Assembly: GCA_946612175.1 (NCBI GenBank)
Contig: CAMOEO010000151.1
Location: 1 to 7,364, forward strand
DNA: 7,364 nt
Direction: 5' to 3'
Origin: an uncultured Verrucomicrobiota bacterium
GTDB taxonomy: Bacteria; Verrucomicrobiota; Kiritimatiellia; RFP12; UBA3636
Each line of letters starts with the position of its first letter. The first letter of the stretch is position 1. A model generated the notes under the pieces. The model was not told the DNA's origin. It worked only from the letters and a program-made list of their open reading frames with translations, and did no database searches. This document shows positions 5,898 to 7,364 of this stretch, piece by piece. The translations under genes and the position numbers were made by a program.

Positions 5898-6566
5898 CTA
5901 GGCGGGCAGGCCGGCGAGGATGGCCTCGGTGCGGGAGCAGCCGAAGCGGTCGGCCCCCGCGGCGAGGAGCGCGAGCAGCTCCTCCGACGTGTGGATGCCG
6001 CCCGCGGCCTTGATGCGGACCTTGGGCCCGACGTGCGCCTTCATGAGCGCGACGTCCGCGACCGTCGCCCCGCCCGATCCGTAGCCGGTCGAGGTCTTCA
6101 CGAAGTCGACGCCGATCTCCGTGCAGATCTCGCAGAGCCGGATCTTCTCCGCGTCGGTCAGGTAGCAGCACTCGAAGATCACCTTCAGGACGCGGCCCGC
6201 CGCGTGGACGGCGCGGCAGACGGCGGCGATGTCGCGACCGACGTAGTCCCAGTCGCCGTCCTTGCACTTGGAGACGTTGACGACCATGTCCAGCTCCTCC
6301 GCGCCGTCCTCCATCGCGAGGCGCGCCTCGGCGACCTTGGCCTCGGTCGCGTGCGTGCCGTGCGGGAAGCCGATCACCGTGCAGGTCGCCACGCCCGACC
6401 CGCGCAGCAGGTCGGCGCATTCGCGCACGAAGAACGGGCAGATGCAGACGCTGGCGCAATGGTTCGCGACGGCGTAGCGGCAGGCGTCGACGAACGCCGC
6501 GTGCGGGCTCGCGGGGTTGAGGACGGTGTGGTCGATGCGGGAGGCGATTTCGGATCGGGTGGGCAT
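5898..6566 (-). CDS. deoC: deoxyribose-phosphate aldolase
   Basis: DeoC reversibly cleaves 2-deoxy-D-ribose 5-phosphate to acetaldehyde and glyceraldehyde 3-phosphate in the cytoplasm, the last step of deoxyribonucleoside breakdown. The 222 residues form a class I aldolase TIM barrel of the short bacterial type. Visible active-site elements are Asp93 in ELDMVVN, the Schiff-base Lys157 in VKTSTGYGSGGAT, and Lys186 in IKAAGGI. They correspond to Asp102, Lys167 and Lys201 of the E. coli enzyme. All key residues are present, so it should be active. Twelve cysteines in 222 residues is unusually many and fits an anaerobic host. The ATG at 6566 lies 19 bp after the stop of the upstream gene, with no internal promoter or clear Shine-Dalgarno, so the two are probably co-transcribed. 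No other deo genes are in view. Confidence 0.96.
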   Translation of the reverse strand: MPTRSEIASRIDHTVLNPASPHAAFVDACRYAVANHCASVCICPFFVRECADLLRGSGVATCTVIGFPHGTHATEAKVAEARLAMEDGAEELDMVVNVSKCKDGDWDYVGRDIAAVCRAVHAAGRVLKVIFECCYLTDAEKIRLCEICTEIGVDFVKTSTGYGSGGATVADVALMKAHVGPKVRIKAAGGIHTSEELLALLAAGADRFGCSRTEAILAGLPA

Positions 6567-6585
6567 GGCGGGGAGTCCGGGGTGG

Positions 6586-7364
6586 TTAGGGGGAGGAGCG
6601 GGTGACGGTGTAGATCGTATCGATGCGGCGCTCGGCGTGGCCGTTCCCGTGGCAGCGCGGGCAGGCGTCGGAGACGAGCCGGACGCCGGCGACGCCGTCG
6701 GTGGTGACGCGCTCGAGCACGATGGCGCCGCTACCGCCGCACTGGCCGCAGGAGACGGTGACGGTCCGGGTCCGGAACAGCGTGAAGGCGCCTCCCGCGC
6801 GGAAGGCGGACTCGGCCTGCTCGGCCGTGGGCTGGGGCAGGGCGGAGGCCTCGGCGCGGAGGGTGCGGGCGACGGTGCCGTCGGGCCGCATCTCCAGATC
6901 GTAGACGGGGACGAGCCCGGACGGCCCGACGCGGTACTGGGAGCGGACGAGCGGGAGGGCGTGCTTCCGGAACGTCTCGTCGGAGAAGGCGACGGCGGAC
7001 CGCGTCGTGGCGGGGTCCGCCAGAAGCTCGCGCAGCGCGGCGTCCTCCCGTTCGCGGCAGACCGCGTCGGAGGGCTGGGCGAGGCGCTCGTGGCGCTCGA
7101 CGACCGTCACGGGCTCCGGCGCCGCCGAGGTCCCGAGAAAGGGGGCGACGGCGCCGAACGGGTCCGAGACGTAGGGCGTCGAATCGACGTGGTAGCCGCG
7201 GAGGCGGCCGTGGCGGTCGACGTCGACGCCCGAGACGTAGGGGACGGCGCCGACGCCGGCGCCGCCGGGGGCGCGGCGGTCGAAGGAGGGGGCCCGGGAC
7301 GGCGGCAGCCGCGCGGGGGGCGGGGGCCGCCGGGCGGGCGCGGACGCGGGCGCCGGCGCCGGCG
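6586..7364 (-). CDS. unrecognised protein with two CxxCxGxG zinc knuckles, 5' end outside the window
   Basis: The reading frame is open from the window edge to the TAA at 6588-6586, giving 258 visible residues. The true start is outside the window; a GTG at 7110 is more likely an internal valine, because the frame upstream stays open for another 84 codons. From the N-terminal side there is a Pro/Ala/Arg-rich stretch (about 30 residues), then a region with a repeated PYVS motif (VPYVSGVDV and TPYVSDPFG). A mixed helical part of about 120 residues follows, then two DnaJ-like motifs CGQCGGSG and CPRCHGNG, 25 residues apart, that together could bind one zinc. DnaJ has four such motifs and a J domain; none of that is visible, so this is not DnaJ. 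Function unknown. The Pro/Ala stretch could be a linker after a membrane anchor or another domain. It precedes deoC by 19 bp and probably shares its transcript. Confidence 0.75.
   Translation of the reverse strand, partial: PAPAPASAPARRPPPPARLPPSRAPSFDRRAPGGAGVGAVPYVSGVDVDRHGRLRGYHVDSTPYVSDPFGAVAPFLGTSAAPEPVTVVERHERLAQPSDAVCREREDAALRELLADPATTRSAVAFSDETFRKHALPLVRSQYRVGPSGLVPVYDLEMRPDGTVARTLRAEASALPQPTAEQAESAFRAGGAFTLFRTRTVTVSCGQCGGSGAIVLERVTTDGVAGVRLVSDACPRCHGNGHAERRIDTIYTVTRSSP

Noticed and set aside
7110..7110. GTG at 7110 as the start of the zinc-knuckle protein
   Set aside because: The frame continues open for 84 more codons to the window edge with structured, non-random sequence (two PYVS motifs), so the real start is most likely outside the window.

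Overview
The window is about 7.4 kb of very GC-rich (roughly 70% by eye), densely coding bacterial DNA. A TolC-type outer-membrane lipoprotein and a YdiY/DUF481-type barrel protein show a Gram-negative envelope. No gene start has a clear AGGAGG Shine-Dalgarno. The TolC-like protein has a long lipoprotein N-terminus of a kind I associate with the PVC superphylum (Verrucomicrobiota, Kiritimatiellota, Lentisphaerota). A cysteine-rich deoxyribose-phosphate aldolase and a cytoplasmic, domain-swapped GH3 glycosidase fit an anaerobic sugar degrader. The lineage is an inference; no rRNA or other phylogenetic marker is present.

Layout. Positions 1-265 are a less GC-rich intergenic stretch with back-to-back candidate promoters. 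One points left, off the window, towards a possible gene starting at 28; the other points right. 266-2182 (+) is a TolC-family lipoprotein. It converges, with a 40-bp gap, on 2223-4724 (-), a GH3 beta-glycosidase whose domains are in reversed order (alpha/beta sandwich, Fn3-like, then TIM barrel). 4725-4963 is a divergent control region. It holds a leftward promoter for the GH3 gene followed by a 9-bp tandem repeat abutting its start codon, and a rightward extended -10 promoter followed by a hairpin and a 19-codon upstream ORF whose stop overlaps the next start as ATGA. 4964-5788 (+) is the DUF481 protein. A perfect 14-bp terminator hairpin (5845-5884) separates it from the convergent pair 5898-6566 (-), deoC, and 6586-7364 (-), the C-terminal part of an unrecognised protein with two DnaJ-like CxxCxGxG knuckles. 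These last two are 19 bp apart and probably co-transcribed.

How the genes relate. The GH3 enzyme (oligosaccharide to monosaccharide) and DeoC (deoxyribose 5-phosphate to acetaldehyde and glyceraldehyde 3-phosphate) are both central sugar catabolism. The two envelope proteins are likely unrelated housekeeping neighbours. I see no mobile element, CRISPR, tRNA, rRNA or defence system. The most unusual features are short-unit DNA repeats in and beside genes: a two-armed heptamer array of opposite orientation inserted in frame in the GH3 gene (3756-3854), the 9-bp array at that gene's start, and a degenerate 9-bp array in the TolC linker.
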